The notes under the pieces are model-generated. The model did not search any database. It worked only from the letters and a program-made list of their open reading frames with translations, and was not told the DNA's origin. Below, one piece after another: positions 15,479-16,340 of a stretch of DNA of 16,340 nucleotides. Numbering within the stretch: the first letter of the stretch is position 1; every line of letters begins with the position of its first letter. Source of the stretch: STC-113 sp964553745 (GTDB taxonomy: Bacteria; Patescibacteriota; Gracilibacteria; BD1-5; UBA2023); contig CAZKLD010000024.1 in the NCBI GenBank assembly GCA_964553745.1, forward strand, positions 1 to 16,340, given 5' to 3'. The translations under genes and the position numbers were made by a program.

Positions 15479-15699
15479 TTATGATGGATTTGCAGAAAAT
15501 TGCCGATCTGCACCTGTATTTTGCTTTCATCGCTTTTGCATATCAAAATCTGCAAAACCACAGTATTTCATCACTTGAAATGCATAGGAAGAAAAGTTCG
15601 GGTTGTTGCTCTAAGAAGTGCCAATATTCGTAAGTGCGGTTCGAGTAATGATACGACAACAGCAATCAGTTCAAATAATGTAAACCCTACGCTTGGCAT
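15479..15699 (-). pseudogene. Remnant of a type IV prepilin-like gene
   Basis: From ATG 15699 the minus strand reads MPSVG|FTLFELIAVVVSLL. That is the type III (prepilin) signal: Gly before the cleavage site, Phe at +1, Glu at +5, and a hydrophobic helix. After about 17 codons the more protein-like continuation is in another frame: ITRTALTNIGTS, a TAG, then SNNPNFSSYAFQVMKYCGFA, DFDMQKRGKQNTGADRQFSA and NPS, ending at TAA 15479-15481. That stop lies just before a terminator, as a real gene end would. In the original frame there is no stop, and the reading would run on into the VIT/vWA gene, through the terminator. I take this as a small pilin or pseudopilin that lost its frame. The body is too short and too altered to name the pilin class, and chance resemblance of the N-terminus cannot be excluded. 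Confidence 0.45.
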
Positions 15700-15800
15700 A
15701 TATGATGATTTTGCTAGTTTATCAGTTAAATCAAAAAGGCTTCAAATCCGCCAGAAATAGGAGATAGGGGATAGTGCATAGTGCGAAGACCAAAAGATAC

Positions 15801-15828
15801 AAAAAACAGCCCTTTTGGGCTGTTTTTT
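15801..15828. terminator. Intrinsic terminator, bidirectional
   Basis: AAAAAACAGCCC (15801-15812), loop TTTT, GGGCTGTTTTTT (15817-15828): a 12-bp stem with T-runs on either strand. Nothing gene-like lies just upstream on the minus strand (15829-15912), so it is probably a back-up terminator for the tRNA cluster or a leftover of the prepilin locus. Confidence 0.8.
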
Positions 15829-15912
15829 ATTGAAATCCATTAGGCTTATGATATTGTATTAAGGATTTTCAGTTAATGTTTGTTCTGGAAATTAAGATTA
15901 TGAAAAACCGAA
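15829..15912. other. Spacer without recognisable gene
   Basis: 84 nt between the two terminators. I see no ORF with support, no tRNA and no clear promoter. A frame starting near 15842 on the minus strand stays open through the 15801 hairpin, but passing through a terminator argues against it. Confidence 0.4.
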
Positions 15913-15950
15913 CAAAAAAAAGTTGAATACTGATAAATCAGTATTCAACT
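15913..15950 (-). terminator. Terminator of the tRNA cluster
   Basis: A perfect 14-bp stem (15921-15934 with 15937-15950; AGTTGAATACTGAT/ATCAGTATTCAACT) followed on the minus strand by a run of eight T (15914-15921, the last base overlapping the stem). It lies 18 nt after the 3' end of tRNA-Val(TAC). Confidence 0.88.
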
Positions 15951-15968
15951 CATATTTTAGTTTATATA

Positions 15969-16045
15969 TGGTGGGTAATATTGGATTCGAACCAATGACC
16001 CTCTGCTTGTAAGGCAGATGCTCTAGCCAACTGAGCTAATCACCC
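15969..16045 (-). tRNA. tRNA-Val(TAC)
   Basis: 77 nt with encoded CCA. The acceptor GGGTGAT pairs with ATTACCC (one G-T pair). The D-arm is GCTC/GAGC, the anticodon stem TCTGC/GCAGA with loop CTTACAA (anticodon TAC, normal T33), and the T-arm ATTGG-TTCGAAT-CCAAT. It reads GUA and, with U34, probably other Val codons. It is the last tRNA of the minus-strand cluster. Confidence 0.96.
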
Positions 16046-16189
16046 AAGGAGAGCTTAGTAAATAGTGCAGGCCTGCCGGAGGCATGGCTTGGATCTTATA
16101 TACTAAAACCTCAATTCTCCATCTCTAGAATTCAAAACTCAATTTTCAGAACTGCTAAGTTCTAAAATCTAAGTCCTAATTTCTAATTA
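16046..16189. other. Spacer between the two tRNA-Val genes
   Basis: 144 nt, no gene. It contains the 10-bp palindrome GCAGGCCTGC (16068-16077), GC-rich against its surroundings. A low-complexity stretch of repeated TCTAA/CTAAT words follows (about 16125-16189), similar in style to the spacer upstream of rpsM. Confidence 0.5.
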
Positions 16190-16266
16190 TGGTGGGTAAT
16201 ACAAGACTCGAACTTGTGGCCTCTTGCATGTCGAGCAAGCGCTCTAACCAACTGAGCTAATCACCC
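16190..16266 (-). tRNA. tRNA-Val(GAC) with unusual C33
   Basis: 77 nt with encoded CCA. The acceptor and D-arm match tRNA-Val(TAC) almost base for base. The anticodon stem CTTGC/GCAAG is perfect and the loop is TCGACAT, which places GAC at 34-36. Position 33 is then C instead of the nearly universal U. Bacterial tRNA-Val(GAC) usually has loop TTGACAT, so this is a one-base change. Reading the loop one base earlier would give CGA (Ser), but that breaks the stem, and the long Ser variable arm is absent. Confidence 0.9.
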
Positions 16267-16286
16267 GCTGAAATTTTTTTTAAAAA

Positions 16287-16340
16287 TGGTACCCGAGACA
16301 GGATTCGAACCTGTGACCTTCAGCTTAGAAGGCTGCTGCT
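16287..16340 (-). tRNA. tRNA-Arg(TCT), 5' part outside the window
   Basis: The piece has encoded CCA, discriminator A, the acceptor 3' strand CTCGGGT and the T-arm ACAGG-TTCGAAT-CCTGT. The anticodon loop is CTTCTAA on stem GCAGC/GCTGA, so the anticodon is TCT and it reads AGA, the commonest Arg codon in these genes. The first pair of the anticodon stem (27-43) is a G-A mismatch. The D-arm and acceptor 5' strand are beyond the window edge. Confidence 0.92.

Noticed and set aside
11898..15640. Possible reassignment of TAG as a sense codon
   Set aside because: In-frame TAGs occur in FkbM and in the prepilin remnant, but TAG ends rpmJ, rpsL, ftsX, the zinc-ribbon gene, the cNMP gene and FkbM itself at the expected lengths, and no conserved gene contains an internal TAG.
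15361..15842. N-terminal extension of the VIT/vWA protein up to about 15842
   Set aside because: The frame is free of TAA and TAG, which is striking, but it runs through two terminator hairpins and past a proper signal peptide at MKKILSILLIM. The prepilin remnant explains part of the open stretch.
1..16340. tRNA-Gly(UCA), the decoder of recoded UGA
   Set aside because: I checked all tRNA-like segments on both strands; the four present read Asp, Val, Val and Arg. The recoding tRNA must lie elsewhere.
1..16340. CRISPR array, insertion sequence, prophage or integrase
   Set aside because: There are no regularly spaced direct repeats, no transposase or integrase motif, and no long terminal inverted repeats. 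The only repeats are the two palindromes and short spacer words.

Overview
The window comes from a bacterium of the Candidate Phyla Radiation that reads UGA as glycine (translation table 25), meaning Gracilibacteria/BD1-5 or Absconditabacteria/SR1. The sequence alone does not separate the two. With UGA read as stop, almost every gene here breaks into pieces. With UGA read as glycine, each gives one full-length protein, and the UGAs fall on conserved glycines (S7 KRV-G-GSIYQVP, S9 AL-G-KRK, IF-2 DTP-G-H, RpoA TL-G-NSLRR, IF-1 SK-G-RI). The 20 recognised genes with a visible end stop with 14 TAA, 6 TAG and no TGA. The DNA is AT-rich, leaders mostly lack a Shine-Dalgarno, and nearly all genes are on the minus strand, so they are transcribed from high to low coordinates.

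Layout in transcription order. (1) 16340-15969: a tRNA cluster, Arg(TCT, cut by the edge), Val(GAC) and Val(TAC), closed by a strong terminator at 15913-15950. (2) 15830-15361: no intact gene; two terminator hairpins flank the remnant of a type IV prepilin. (3) 15360-11226: a surface-signalling cluster of a 740-residue secreted VIT/vWA protein with a C-terminal membrane anchor, an ECF sigma factor with its own promoter, a membrane protein in the anti-sigma position, and an FkbM-type methyltransferase broken by an early amber codon. The last three are joined by TAATG stop/start overlaps. (4) 11112-8127: infB from its own promoter, followed by a single-domain cyclic-nucleotide-binding protein. 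(5) 8039-2318: a long translation/transcription operon, infA-rpmJ-rpsM-rpsK-rpsD-rpoA-rplQ-rplM-rpsI-rpsL-rpsG-rpmA, ending at a long bidirectional terminator. (6) 1798-2323, plus strand: a decayed gene that keeps its promoter and shares that terminator. (7) 1674-757 ftsX (no ftsE beside it), then 685-149 a double zinc-ribbon protein and a terminator. (8) 47-1: the 5' part of tRNA-Asp(GTC).

How the parts fit: most of the window is core information processing (initiation factors 1 and 2, ten ribosomal proteins, RNA polymerase alpha, four tRNAs), all dependent on a Gly-tRNA(UCA) that is not encoded here. The accessory part is the vWA/ECF/anti-sigma/FkbM cluster, which looks like an envelope-sensing or adhesion module, plus three genes in visible decay (FkbM, the prepilin and the plus-strand gene). 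No CRISPR array, insertion sequence, phage gene or replication origin was seen.
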